From: Pseudomonas chlororaphis
Lineage (GTDB): Bacteria; Pseudomonadota; Gammaproteobacteria; Pseudomonadales; Pseudomonadaceae
Assembly (NCBI RefSeq): GCF_000783395.1
Contig: NZ_JSFK01000026.1
Coordinates: 62,001 to 126,000, forward strand
DNA length: 64,000 nt
Direction: 5' to 3'
The notes below the pieces were generated by a model. It was given only the letters and a program-made list of their open reading frames with translations. It did no database searches and was not told the DNA's origin. Positions 54,012 through 62,813 of this stretch are shown one piece after another. Position numbers and translations under genes: made by a program. The stretch's first letter is position 1. Every line of letters starts with the position of its first letter.

Positions 54012-56672
54012 ATGAATCAGTCAGTGCATCGGCATACGCCGACGCTGCACGTTCATGACCCCAGGGGGCTGCCCGTCAGAAACGTCGGCTATTTGTGCAA
54101 AGTGGCCAGCGCTGATGCTGAATCCCTGATCTCCCGCCAAGGGCACGATGCTGTCGGTCGTTTGACCGAGCAGTGGGATCCGCGCCTGTTCAGCACCAGC
54201 CCCCAGCCCAACCTCGCTCATGTCTACAACCTGTCGGGCCTACCGCTGAGTGTCGACAGTGTCGACGCCGGCTGGCGGCTGAGCCTGCCGGGAGAGGCCG
54301 GACAGGTCGTGGAGCGCTGGGATGCGCGCGGCAACCATTGGCGAATCCTGCACGATGAACAACTGCGAATACTCAGCGAGGCCAGCGCCGATCAGAGCAG
54401 CTTCGAAACCTTCACCTACGCCGATGCCTCGGCCGACGTCGACTTTAATCTGTGCGGACAGATGACAACGCTCAAGGACCCTGCGGGGACGCTGAACCTG
54501 CAGGGTTTTTCCTTGCTCGGCCAGGTGCTTGTACAGACCCGCACCTTTGACGACAGCGAGGCCCATACCAGTCGCCAGACGTTCGGCCCGCTGAACCAGC
54601 GCCTGACGCACACCGACGCTGGCGGTCATCGCCAGGACTTCCTGTACAGCGTTGTCGGCCAGCTCACGCAGGTTGCTCTGCTGCGCCAGGGTGAAAACGT
54701 CGCAAAACCCATTGTCGCGAGCCTGCAATACAACGCGGCCGGACAGCGCGTCGAACAGCGTGCCAGCAATCAAGTCATCAACCGTTGGCGCTACGACCCT
54801 GCCAACGACTGGCCGATCAACGCCCAGGCCGGCGTTACCGGACAAGCGCTGCTGCAGAATCTCGAATATGCCTACGACCCTGTCGGTAATGTCCTGCGCA
54901 TCGACGACCACACCTTTGAACCGGTGTTTTTCGCCAACCGGCGCATCGATGGTCATCGGGCGTTCAGCTATGACTCGCTCTATCGACTGCTCGCTGCCAG
55001 CGGTCATGAAGCCGCGACCGCCACTGACACGCCGGGGCGCCCTGCGCCGAGCGACCCTAATAATCTGCACAACTACACCCAGCATTACCAATACGACCGG
55101 GCCGGCAACCTCATCGAACTGGTGCATGGCCGCGAGACGACGGGGTACACCCGCCAGATGAAGGTCGCGCCTGCCAGCAATCATGCGCTGCGCTGGGAGG
55201 CCGGCGACCCGCCACCGGATTTCGCCGCCACCTTCGATGCTCATGGCAATCAGATCAAACTTCGCCACGGCCCGGAACTGCTGTGGAACGCCCGGGACCA
55301 ACTGCGTCGGGTGACCTTTCTCACGCACAACAACGATCTGCCCGATGATCACGAGAGCTACCTTTATAGTCAGGGCATGCGCGTGTCCAAACGTCATGAA
55401 ACCCATAACCCCGCCGCTTCGCACTTTCATCAGGTGCGCTACCTGCCAGACCTGGAAATCCGCACCCGGGACAACGGCGAAGAACTGCACGTGATCACCC
55501 TGCCCGGCAACGTCCGCTACCTGCATTGGCGCAGCGCACCACCGGCGCAGGTCGAGAACAACCAGATACGCTACAGCCTCGAAGATCACTTGGGTTCGAG
55601 CACCACTGAACTCGATCAGGACGCGCACGTGATCAGTCAGGAAACCTACTATCCCTTCGGTGGCACGGCGATCTGGCTGCCCGCTTCCAGCAGCGCAGTG
55701 GATTACAAGACTGTGCGTTATTCAGGCAAGGAAATGGATGTCAGCGGACTGTATTACTACGGCGCGCGGTATTACGCACCGTGGTTGCAGCGCTGGTTGA
55801 GTGCGGACCCGGCGGGGGATGTGGATGGGCTGAATTTGTATGCGATGGTGGGGAATAACCCGCTGTTGTACATCGACCCGGATGGGCGAGCGAATAACAA
55901 GTTCACGAGTCTCATTGCCAAAATTTCAGGCTTCGCCTCTGAAACGGGTAGATTTGCCGAAGAGTTTGATGATCACCAAAACCCAATGACACCAGAGCAA
56001 AGACAGAACACTACCTACCGCGAGTATCTGAAAAAAGGACACGGCGCTTGGGCATTTGGCCAAGGCGCAACGTTCGGTGGAATAGCAGGAACTGGGATCG
56101 CCTACACGATTAACCAATACGTGCCTGAAGTGAGTGTCGAAATTTTAGGGGCAACCCTAGGTCCAGCTATCGGCCTGATTGCAGGAGGTGCGTTGTCCTA
56201 TATTCGATACAGATTCTTCAGAAGCGATGTTCGCCTTGCGACCGCCCTGCATTTGGGAAAAGTCCAAGCCGCCACCCAGGCGCTCGCTGACATGTCTCAA
56301 GGCAAGGTGCCGGAGAGTGTCGTGAACCAACTGCCAATCATGCACGAAGCCCTTCTGAATAACGTGAAAGAGAAAGTCGGCACCTGGTCAGTGAAGGATC
56401 AATGGGACTTCATGAACGGCCTGACAGCCGATTCGACCACAGACGAATGGATACGAAGGTTCCTGGAAATAGAAAATCGAACTATGGACGTAGTGATCGC
56501 CATCGACGAGGTGTCCCATCAAGCCGAGGGCATAGCGCATGCCGCGAACGAAGCGATTAACCGGGTTACTTCGGGGCTAAATGAAGCGGGACCCTCTGCT
56601 GCGATCTCATTCGCTTTAAATCCAGTGCGGCGAGATTTGCAGTCCAAAGAAATACAAGAGACATTTGTCTGA
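54012..56672 (+). CDS. tccC: TccC-like Tc toxin C subunit 2 with a different cargo tail
   Basis: An 886-residue tandem paralogue 27 bases downstream. Residues 1-625 align along their length with the first TccC (VHRHTPTLHVHDPRGLPVRN; QNLEYAYDPVGNVLRIDDHT; YYYGARYYAPWLQRWLSADP; NPLLYIDPDG with DPDG at 622-625). The last ~261 residues share nothing obvious with the other tail: a polar start (ASETGRFAEEFDDHQNP), a hydrophobic Gly-rich span (FGGIAGTGIAYTINQYVPEV; LGPAIGLIAGGALSYIRY) and helical segments to the end. No catalytic motif recognised. The tail is noticeably more AT-rich than the shell. The two tails imply one TcB can arm the complex with alternative effectors. Confidence 0.9.
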   Translation: MNQSVHRHTPTLHVHDPRGLPVRNVGYLCKVASADAESLISRQGHDAVGRLTEQWDPRLFSTSPQPNLAHVYNLSGLPLSVDSVDAGWRLSLPGEAGQVVERWDARGNHWRILHDEQLRILSEASADQSSFETFTYADASADVDFNLCGQMTTLKDPAGTLNLQGFSLLGQVLVQTRTFDDSEAHTSRQTFGPLNQRLTHTDAGGHRQDFLYSVVGQLTQVALLRQGENVAKPIVASLQYNAAGQRVEQRASNQVINRWRYDPANDWPINAQAGVTGQALLQNLEYAYDPVGNVLRIDDHTFEPVFFANRRIDGHRAFSYDSLYRLLAASGHEAATATDTPGRPAPSDPNNLHNYTQHYQYDRAGNLIELVHGRETTGYTRQMKVAPASNHALRWEAGDPPPDFAATFDAHGNQIKLRHGPELLWNARDQLRRVTFLTHNNDLPDDHESYLYSQGMRVSKRHETHNPAASHFHQVRYLPDLEIRTRDNGEELHVITLPGNVRYLHWRSAPPAQVENNQIRYSLEDHLGSSTTELDQDAHVISQETYYPFGGTAIWLPASSSAVDYKTVRYSGKEMDVSGLYYYGARYYAPWLQRWLSADPAGDVDGLNLYAMVGNNPLLYIDPDGRANNKFTSLIAKISGFASETGRFAEEFDDHQNPMTPEQRQNTTYREYLKKGHGAWAFGQGATFGGIAGTGIAYTINQYVPEVSVEILGATLGPAIGLIAGGALSYIRYRFFRSDVRLATALHLGKVQAATQALADMSQGKVPESVVNQLPIMHEALLNNVKEKVGTWSVKDQWDFMNGLTADSTTDEWIRRFLEIENRTMDVVIAIDEVSHQAEGIAHAANEAINRVTSGLNEAGPSAAISFALNPVRRDLQSKEIQETFV

Positions 56673-56774
56673 CACACGGACTCGGCAACTACGAATCGGG
56701 TACCGGAACAACCGTGGGACGCCGTGCTTGCCCATGCTATCGTGCCCGCCCGAACTGCCATTCGTTTGCCCAGC

Positions 56775-58535
56775 ATGCTGCCGACTTCCCGTACCCTGCG
56801 TCTGTCGTTGTATACCCTGCTGATCATCGCCGGCGCGGCGCTTGCCGCTACGCTTGCGATCCGCCACGCCGAACGTCAGGCGCTGGAGGAAGACGCCGCC
56901 CGCGCCAACCAGCAACTGGCGTTGTACGCCAATTCCCTGCACACCCTGATCGACCGCTACCGCGCGCTGCCCGCCGTGCTGGCGCTGGATCCGCAATTGC
57001 GTTCGGCGCTGGCCGGGCCGGTCGATGCCGACGAACAGGCGGCGCTGAATCTCAAACTGGAAAAGATCAACGGCGCGGCGCAATCCTCGACCCTTGAACT
57101 GCTCGACCACACGGGCCTCGCCGTGGCGGCAAGCAACTGGCGCCTGCCCAGCAGTTACGTCGGCCACAATTACGGTTTCCGCCCCTACTTCAGCCAGACC
57201 CGCACCCAAGGCACCGGGCGTTTTTACGCGGTGGGCGTGACCAGCGGGATTCCCGGCTACTTCCTCTCCAGCGCGGTGCTGGGTGATCACGACGAGTTCC
57301 TTGGCGCGATGGTGGTCAAGCTGGAATTCCCCGAACTGGAACGCGAGTGGAGTCAGGGCAATGACACGCTGCTGGTCAGCGATGCCCGCGGAATCATCTT
57401 CATCGCCAACCAGCCCGGCTGGCGTTATCGCGCGCTGCGGCCATTGAACGCCCGCGACATGGATGAGATCAAAGCCACCCGGCAGTACGACAAGCAATCG
57501 CTGGTGCCCCTGACCCACTTGTCGCTGCGCAGTTTCGATGACAACAGTGACCTGCGCCGTGTCGAAGGCCCCGAGGGTACAGCGGATTATCTGTGGGAAT
57601 CACTGCCCCTGAGCGCCGAAGGCTGGACTCTGCATCTGCTGCGTCATCCGCAAGTGGCGTTCGAAGACCTGCGCAACGCCGGGCTGGCCGCCGCCGGCGT
57701 GTGGCTGGCGCTGGTGTTTCTGTTGCTGTTCCTCAATCAGCGCTGGCGGCTGTCGAAAGTCCGCCAGCGCAACCGCGAAGAACTGGAGCAACTGGTCGAG
57801 GAACGCACCCGCGATCTGCGCACAGCGCAGGACGGCCTGGTGCAGTCGGCGAAACTCGCCGCGCTCGGTCAGATGTCCGCCGCGCTGGCCCATGAAATCA
57901 ATCAGCCGCTGACCGCCCAGCGCATGCAACTGGCGACCCTGCGCCTGCTGCTCGAGCATGGCCGCGTCGACGATGCTTATAAAGCGTTGAAACCGGTCGA
58001 CGAAATGCTCACCCGCATGGCCGCCCTCACCGGCCACCTGAAAACCTTCGCGCGCAAAAGCCCCAGCGGCTTGCGCGAGCGGCTGGATCTGGCAACGGTG
58101 GTCGATCAGGCGTTGCAGTTGCTCGATGCACGGCTGCGCGACGAACAGGTCAGTCTGGTGCTGCACCTAACGCGTCCGGCGTGGGTGCGCGGTGATGCGA
58201 TTCGTCTCGAACAGGTGTTGATCAACCTGCTGCGCAACGCCCTCGATGCGATGCAGGGCAAAGCGTGCAAGCGCCTGGAAATCCGTCTGGAAGCCGATGA
58301 GCAACTGTGGCGGCTGAGCGTCTGTGACAACGGCGGCGGCATCGCCGAAGATCATTTGGGCCAGGTCTTTGATCCGTTTTTCACCACCAAACCGGTGGGC
58401 GACGGCCTGGGCCTCGGGCTGGCGGTATCCTTCGCTATCGTGCATGAATCCGGCGGACGTCTGAGCGCCGAAAATGGCGACAGCGGCGCGGTGTTCAGCC
58501 TGACTTTGCCGATCGATCTGGAGGCACACCTCTGA
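56775..58535 (+). CDS. mifS: DctB/MifS-type sensor histidine kinase
   Basis: A 586-residue membrane sensor kinase. TM1 is near residues 10-30 (LYTLLIIAGAALAATLAI), then a periplasmic double-Cache domain (SYVGHNYGFRPYFSQTRTQG, TGRFYAVGVTSGIPGYFLS) typical of C4/C5-dicarboxylate sensors, TM2 at ~300, a coiled coil, the H-box ALAHEINQPLTAQ (His373), N-box NLLRNALDAM and ATP lid DNGGGI, FFTTKPVGDGLGLGLAVS. I prefer the ATG at 56775; a GTG at 56724 would add 17 residues in what looks like promoter DNA. With mifR and a KgtP-type permease it fits the 2-oxoglutarate sensor MifS better than DctB, but this is context-based. Confidence 0.87.
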   Translation: MLPTSRTLRLSLYTLLIIAGAALAATLAIRHAERQALEEDAARANQQLALYANSLHTLIDRYRALPAVLALDPQLRSALAGPVDADEQAALNLKLEKINGAAQSSTLELLDHTGLAVAASNWRLPSSYVGHNYGFRPYFSQTRTQGTGRFYAVGVTSGIPGYFLSSAVLGDHDEFLGAMVVKLEFPELEREWSQGNDTLLVSDARGIIFIANQPGWRYRALRPLNARDMDEIKATRQYDKQSLVPLTHLSLRSFDDNSDLRRVEGPEGTADYLWESLPLSAEGWTLHLLRHPQVAFEDLRNAGLAAAGVWLALVFLLLFLNQRWRLSKVRQRNREELEQLVEERTRDLRTAQDGLVQSAKLAALGQMSAALAHEINQPLTAQRMQLATLRLLLEHGRVDDAYKALKPVDEMLTRMAALTGHLKTFARKSPSGLRERLDLATVVDQALQLLDARLRDEQVSLVLHLTRPAWVRGDAIRLEQVLINLLRNALDAMQGKACKRLEIRLEADEQLWRLSVCDNGGGIAEDHLGQVFDPFFTTKPVGDGLGLGLAVSFAIVHESGGRLSAENGDSGAVFSLTLPIDLEAHL

Positions 58536-59863
58536 TGCTCAATTCCGTGATGGTGGTCGATGACGAAAGCAGCATTCGCAGCGCCGTCGAGCAGTGGCTG
58601 AGCCTGTCGGGGTTCGAGGTGCAGTTGTTCAGCCGCGCCGAAGAATGTCTCGCCGCACTGCCCGCGCACTTTGCCGGGGTGATCCTCAGCGACGTGCGCA
58701 TGCCCGGCATGGGTGGTCTGGCGTTGTTGGCCGAAGTGCAGAAACGCGATGCCGATCTGCCGGTGATTCTGCTCACTGGCCATGGCGATGTACCAATGGC
58801 GGTCGAGGCGATGCGCGACGGCGCCTACGACTTTCTGGAAAAACCGTTCAGCCCGGAAACCCTGCTCGGCAGCTTGCGCCGGGCGCTGGACAAACGCCGA
58901 CTGATCCTTGAGAACCGCGCCCTGCACGAGCAGGCTGACAACCGCGCGAAACTCGACGCGACCCTGCTCGGCGTGTCCCGTGGTTTGCAGACGTTGCGTC
59001 GGCAAGTGCTGGACTTGGCAGCGTTGCCGGTCAACGTGCTGATTCGTGGTGAAACCGGCAGCGGCAAGGAATTGGTTGCGCGCTGCCTGCATGATTTCGG
59101 CCCGCGCGCGGCCAAGCCGTTCGTGGCACTGAACTGCGCGGCGATTCCTGAGCAGTTGTTCGAGGCCGAGTTGTTCGGGCACGAGAGCGGCGCGTTTACC
59201 GGCGCCTCGGGCAAGCGCATCGGCAAACTGGAATACGCTGACGGCGGCACACTGTTTCTCGATGAAATCGAAAGCATGCCGCTGGCGCAACAGGTGAAAC
59301 TGCTGCGGGTTTTACAAGAACAGAAGCTTGAGCGGTTGGGCTCGAACCAGAGCATCCGCGTCGATCTGCGGATTGTCGCGGCGACCAAACCGGATCTGCT
59401 CGATGAAGCTCGGGCCGGACGTTTTCGCGAGGATCTGGCGTATCGCCTGAACGTCGCCGAGCTGCGTTTGCCGCCGTTGCGCGATCGTCGTGAAGACATT
59501 CCGCTGCTGTTCGAAACCTTCGCCCACAACGCCGCTGAACGCCTGGGGCGCACTTTTCCGCCCTTGAGTGGCGCGCAATTGAGTCATCTGCTCAGCCACG
59601 ACTGGCCGGGCAACGTGCGCGAACTGGCGAACGTTGCCGAACGCCAGGTGTTGGGGCTGGACGAGCCGGCACCGGGGATCGATCCGGGGCAATCGCTGGC
59701 GGCGCAGCAGGAGGCGTTTGAGGCGCAGTGTTTGCGTGCCGCGCTGACCCGGCACAAGGGTGACGTGAAAGCGGTGCTTGAAGAACTGCAACTGCCGCGC
59801 CGCACGTTCAATGAAAAGCTGCAGCGGCATGGGTTGAGTCGGGAGATGTTTTTGAGCGAGTGA
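58535..59863 (+). CDS. mifR: NtrC-family sigma-54 response regulator, MifR/DctD type
   Basis: A 442-residue response regulator: receiver domain with D53 (LSDVRMPG) and K103, AAA+ domain with Walker A GETGSGKE (172-179) and the sigma-54-contacting GAFTGA loop (219-224), LFLDEIESM Walker B, and a C-terminal Fis-type HTH (KGDVKAVLEELQLPRRTFNE). The start codon overlaps the mifS stop (TGATG) with GGAGG upstream. It should activate RpoN-dependent transcription; the obvious target is the permease gene downstream, which has a sigma-54 promoter and upstream dyads. Confidence 0.92.
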   Translation: MLNSVMVVDDESSIRSAVEQWLSLSGFEVQLFSRAEECLAALPAHFAGVILSDVRMPGMGGLALLAEVQKRDADLPVILLTGHGDVPMAVEAMRDGAYDFLEKPFSPETLLGSLRRALDKRRLILENRALHEQADNRAKLDATLLGVSRGLQTLRRQVLDLAALPVNVLIRGETGSGKELVARCLHDFGPRAAKPFVALNCAAIPEQLFEAELFGHESGAFTGASGKRIGKLEYADGGTLFLDEIESMPLAQQVKLLRVLQEQKLERLGSNQSIRVDLRIVAATKPDLLDEARAGRFREDLAYRLNVAELRLPPLRDRREDIPLLFETFAHNAAERLGRTFPPLSGAQLSHLLSHDWPGNVRELANVAERQVLGLDEPAPGIDPGQSLAAQQEAFEAQCLRAALTRHKGDVKAVLEELQLPRRTFNEKLQRHGLSREMFLSE

Positions 59864-59899
59864 GTCGGGCTTGGGATTTTCTGTGTGGCTGACATCTTT

Positions 59900-60063
59900 C
59901 CCCCTCACCCCAGCCCTCTCCCCCAAGGGGGCGAGGGGGAAAGGGAGCCGATCGTTGTTGGATTTAGAGCCTGAGTTCGACGCCGAAATTGCAGGTCGGT
60001 GAATCTTTAATAAACACCGCAGTCAGTCCCCTCTCCCCCTGGGAGAGGGCTAGGGTGAGGGGC
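59900..60063. repeat. Intergenic repeat, copy C
   Basis: Same orientation and layout as copy A: CCCCTCACCCCAGCCC start, GGGGGCGAGGGGGAAAG block, one GAGCCGATCG...CCTGAGTTCGAC module, and a CTAGGGTGAGGGG end. It sits between mifR and the permease promoter and could help insulate the two. Confidence 0.8.
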
Positions 60064-60083
60064 TTTTGATCTCAGCTCCAATA

Positions 60084-60129
60084 AGCGGAAATCCGCTCAC
60101 AAGATCAATTCCATCGGCACAAATCCGCT
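60084..60129. promoter_or_regulatory. Candidate MifR enhancer sites upstream of kgtP
   Basis: A perfect dyad AGCGGAAATCCGCT (60084-60097) and a second, imperfect copy CGGCACAAATCCGCT (60115-60129) share the AAATCCGCTCAC half. They lie about 80 and 50 bases upstream of the sigma-54 -24 element, the right range for an enhancer-binding protein. Confidence 0.6.
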
Positions 60130-60170
60130 CACCCAATCCCGTCACCCCCTCTAAACCGGCCCTCCCCCCG

Positions 60171-60187
60171 TTGGCACACCTCCTGCT
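60171..60187 (+). promoter_or_regulatory. Sigma-54 (-24/-12) promoter of kgtP
   Basis: TTGGCACACCTCCTGCT matches the RpoN consensus with GG at -24 and GC at -12 separated by 10 bases. It lies 62 bases before the permease ATG. Confidence 0.8.
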
Positions 60188-60249
60188 ATAGCCCTCGCAG
60201 GCTGCGTTTCTACGCGCTCCACAAAAACAATTAAACGAAGGATCCTTCA

Positions 60250-61569
60250 ATGGATAACTCCAACGCCCTGCCACTTGGGTCGGCTGCTGTGCCCGCCAAA
60301 GAAAGAACCACCGCCAGCCGGATCAAATCGATCTTCAGCGGTTCCGTCGGCAACATGGTCGAGTGGTACGACTGGTATGTGTATGCCGCCTTCTCCCTGT
60401 ACTTCGCCAAAACCTTTTTCCCTGCCGGTTCCACCACCGCCCAACTGATGAATACCGCTGCGATTTTCGCCGTCGGCTTTCTGATGCGCCCGATCGGTGG
60501 CTGGCTGATGGGCATGTACGCCGACAAGGTCGGACGTAAAAAAGCCCTGATGGCCTCGGTCTACCTGATGTGCTTCGGCTCGCTGCTGATCGCCCTCAGC
60601 CCGAACTACGAAACCATCGGCATCGGCGCGCCGATCCTGCTGGTGTTCGCGCGACTGCTGCAAGGCCTGTCGGTCGGTGGCGAATATGGCACCTCGGCGA
60701 CCTATCTCTCGGAGATGGCGACCAAGGAACGTCGCGGTTTCTTCTCCAGCTTCCAGTACGTGACCCTGATCTCCGGCCAGCTCATCGCGCTGGGCGTACT
60801 GATCGTGCTGCAAAACGTGCTGACCACTGAACAGCTGTACGCGTGGGGCTGGCGTATTCCGTTCGCCATCGGCGCGCTGTGTGCGGTCGTGGCGCTGTAC
60901 CTGCGTCGTGGTATGGAAGAAACCGAGTCGTTCACCAAGAAAGAGAAGTCCAAGGAAAGCGCCATGCGCACCTTGATGCGCCACCCCAAAGAGCTGTTGA
61001 CCGTGGTCGGCCTGACCATGGGCGGCACCCTGGCGTTCTACACCTACACCACTTACATGCAGAAATACCTGGTGAACACCGTCGGCATGAGCATCTCCGA
61101 CTCGACCACCATTTCTGCCGCCACGCTGTTCCTGTTCATGTGCCTGCAACCGATCATCGGCGGCCTCTCGGACAAGATCGGCCGTCGTCCGATCCTGATC
61201 GCCTTCGGCGTGCTCGGGACGATCTTCACCGTGCCGATCCTGATGACCCTGCACACCATTCAGACCTGGTGGGGCGCGTTCTTCCTGATCATGGCAGCGC
61301 TGATCATCGTCAGCGGCTACACCTCGATCAACGCGGTGGTGAAAGCGGAATTGTTCCCGACCGAAATCCGCGCCCTGGGCGTAGGTCTGCCATATGCGCT
61401 GACCGTGTCGATCTTCGGCGGCACCGCCGAATACATCGCGCTGTGGTTCAAGAGCATCGGCATGGAAACCGGTTACTACTGGTACGTGACGGCGTGCATC
61501 GCGGTGTCGTTGCTGGTGTACATCACCATGAAGGACACCCAGAAGCATTCGCGCATCGTCACTGACTGA
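60250..61569 (+). CDS. kgtP: KgtP/PcaT-type MFS dicarboxylate (2-oxoglutarate) permease
   Basis: A 439-residue inner-membrane symporter of the metabolite:H+ symporter MFS family. Twelve membrane segments are visible; family signatures are GNMVEWYDWYVYAAFSLYFA, the loop 2-3 motif MYADKVGRKKALM, RLLQGLSVGGEYGTSATYLS, and GGLSDKIGRRPIL in the second half. These match E. coli KgtP and Pseudomonas PcaT, which import 2-oxoglutarate with protons. AAGGATCC lies before the ATG at 60250. The sigma-54 promoter, dyads and adjacent MifS/MifR pair support induction by C5-dicarboxylates. Substrate is inferred from family and context. Confidence 0.88.
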   Translation: MDNSNALPLGSAAVPAKERTTASRIKSIFSGSVGNMVEWYDWYVYAAFSLYFAKTFFPAGSTTAQLMNTAAIFAVGFLMRPIGGWLMGMYADKVGRKKALMASVYLMCFGSLLIALSPNYETIGIGAPILLVFARLLQGLSVGGEYGTSATYLSEMATKERRGFFSSFQYVTLISGQLIALGVLIVLQNVLTTEQLYAWGWRIPFAIGALCAVVALYLRRGMEETESFTKKEKSKESAMRTLMRHPKELLTVVGLTMGGTLAFYTYTTYMQKYLVNTVGMSISDSTTISAATLFLFMCLQPIIGGLSDKIGRRPILIAFGVLGTIFTVPILMTLHTIQTWWGAFFLIMAALIIVSGYTSINAVVKAELFPTEIRALGVGLPYALTVSIFGGTAEYIALWFKSIGMETGYYWYVTACIAVSLLVYITMKDTQKHSRIVTD

Positions 61570-61607
61570 TCGGGTTTTCACAGCCACTGCAACGGTGGCT
61601 GTTCTGG

Positions 61608-61706
61608 CCCCAATCGCTGGCAAGCCAGCTCCCACAAGTTTCGCGTCGTACACAAGGTCTGTGAACGGCGCTGTCATTGTGGGAGCTGGCTTGCCAGCGA
61701 TTGGGG
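61608..61706. repeat. REPIN (two inverted REP sequences)
   Basis: Outer arms of about 30 bases (CCCCAATCGCTGGCAAGCCA on the left, its complement on the right) around ~40 bases of unrelated sequence, between convergent kgtP and the COG4705 gene. A short CAGCCAC/GTGGCTG hairpin (61581-61601) lies just before it. Confidence 0.88.
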
Positions 61707-61716
61707 CAACTCGGTA

Positions 61717-62472
61717 TCAAGTCAACTCGGCAACCTGCGGCTTGCCATAACGCTTCTGCGCATACGAAGCGCCGATAATCATCACCAGCAAAATCCCCGC
61801 CAGCACCGCCGACGAGCCGATGGTGCCGAAGTCCAGCCCACCCTTTTCATGTGGCTTGGTCATCAAGTCGCCCAGGGTCGCGCCAAACGGCCGGGTCAGC
61901 ACGAACGCCACCCAGAACAACAGCACCGTGGAAATCCTGGTGAAGTATTTCAACAGCACGACTGCCGCGATGGTCGAGCCAATCAACAGCGCGCCACCGG
62001 CAAAACCCAGCCCTGAATCGTCGGCAAGATAGTCGCCCAGCGCGGTGCCTAGGGTGTTGGAAAACAGAATCGCCATCCAGTAGAACATCTCGCCACGGAA
62101 GGTCTGCACCTTGCTGACATTGAGCGAATCACCGCTAAGGCGCCACGCGGCGAAGATCGCCAGCAGAATGGCGATAAGGATCATCGAGCCAGTGGCGTAA
62201 CCCAGTCCGAGGGTGCGGTCCATGAAGTCCGACATGGTCGTGCCGGCGGTGCTGGTCGACAGGATCACCAGCCAGTACAGCAATGGCTTATACGTCTTGG
62301 CCATCAACTGCGTGATCAGCGTCAGCACAAACACGCTGATCAGAATCAGCGAGCTCATGGCGTAGCCGACGTTGAGGGTCATCGACAACAAATCCCCCGC
62401 GGTTTCCCCCAGGGTCGTCGCGCAGATTTTCATGACCCAGAAGGCCAGGGTGATTTGAGGAAGTTTATTCAT
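61717..62472 (-). CDS. COG4705-type membrane protein with four internal repeats
   Basis: A 251-residue inner-membrane protein with about eight helices arranged as four repeats, each with a T-x-G-x-x-x-x-D motif at the start of a helix pair: TTLGETAGDLLS, STAGTTMSDFMDRTLGLGYA, NTLGTALGDYLADDSGLGFA and RPFGATLGDLMTKPHEKGGL. This is the COG4705 family of uncharacterised membrane-anchored proteins. I start it at the ATG at 62470-62472 (MNKLPQITLAFW); 30 further upstream codons are open but do not look like signal or family sequence. Transport is suggested by the repeated polar Thr/Asp intramembrane motifs but is not shown. Confidence 0.82.
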   Translation of the reverse strand: MNKLPQITLAFWVMKICATTLGETAGDLLSMTLNVGYAMSSLILISVFVLTLITQLMAKTYKPLLYWLVILSTSTAGTTMSDFMDRTLGLGYATGSMILIAILLAIFAAWRLSGDSLNVSKVQTFRGEMFYWMAILFSNTLGTALGDYLADDSGLGFAGGALLIGSTIAAVVLLKYFTRISTVLLFWVAFVLTRPFGATLGDLMTKPHEKGGLDFGTIGSSAVLAGILLVMIIGASYAQKRYGKPQVAELT

Positions 62473-62813
62473 CGTAGGCAACACTCCAGTGTGTGACGGC
62501 CGGTTCTTGGTTTTCTGGCCACGGGCAGACTGGCGTTGCAACGGTGAAAACGCGGTCGGCAAAGTATGAAAAATCTGTCACACAGCGCAAAACAGCGATT
62601 AATCGCTAATTAATGCTGCCCCTGCATTCTGCAATCACCTGATCGATGAACTGCGCGACGCTCGCTGCGACGACGAAAGCGAATCGAATGCATCGCCCTT
62701 AATATCAAGTTAATCGATTGTTCTTAGCATTATTTTGCACTTTTTAATCAATTTAATTGGCGTAGCATTAAACCCATGCAAGACACACCGCCAACGAATC
62801 CGGAGTAACCGAC
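62473..62813. promoter_or_regulatory. AT-rich divergent intergenic region
   Basis: A 341-base gap between the divergent COG4705 gene and the small exported protein gene. It turns strongly AT-rich from 62570 (TTAATCGCTAATTAATGC; 62700-62765 mostly A/T), in contrast with the rest of the window. Promoters for both genes must be here, and the sequence is a likely MvaT target. I could not fix a -35/-10 pair with confidence. No gene seen. Confidence 0.45.

Noticed and set aside
51219..56672. tccC genes as Rhs toxins of a type VI secretion system
   Set aside because: No PAAR, VgrG or immunity-like gene is present; the N-termini are TccC-like and the first is coupled to a TcB gene.
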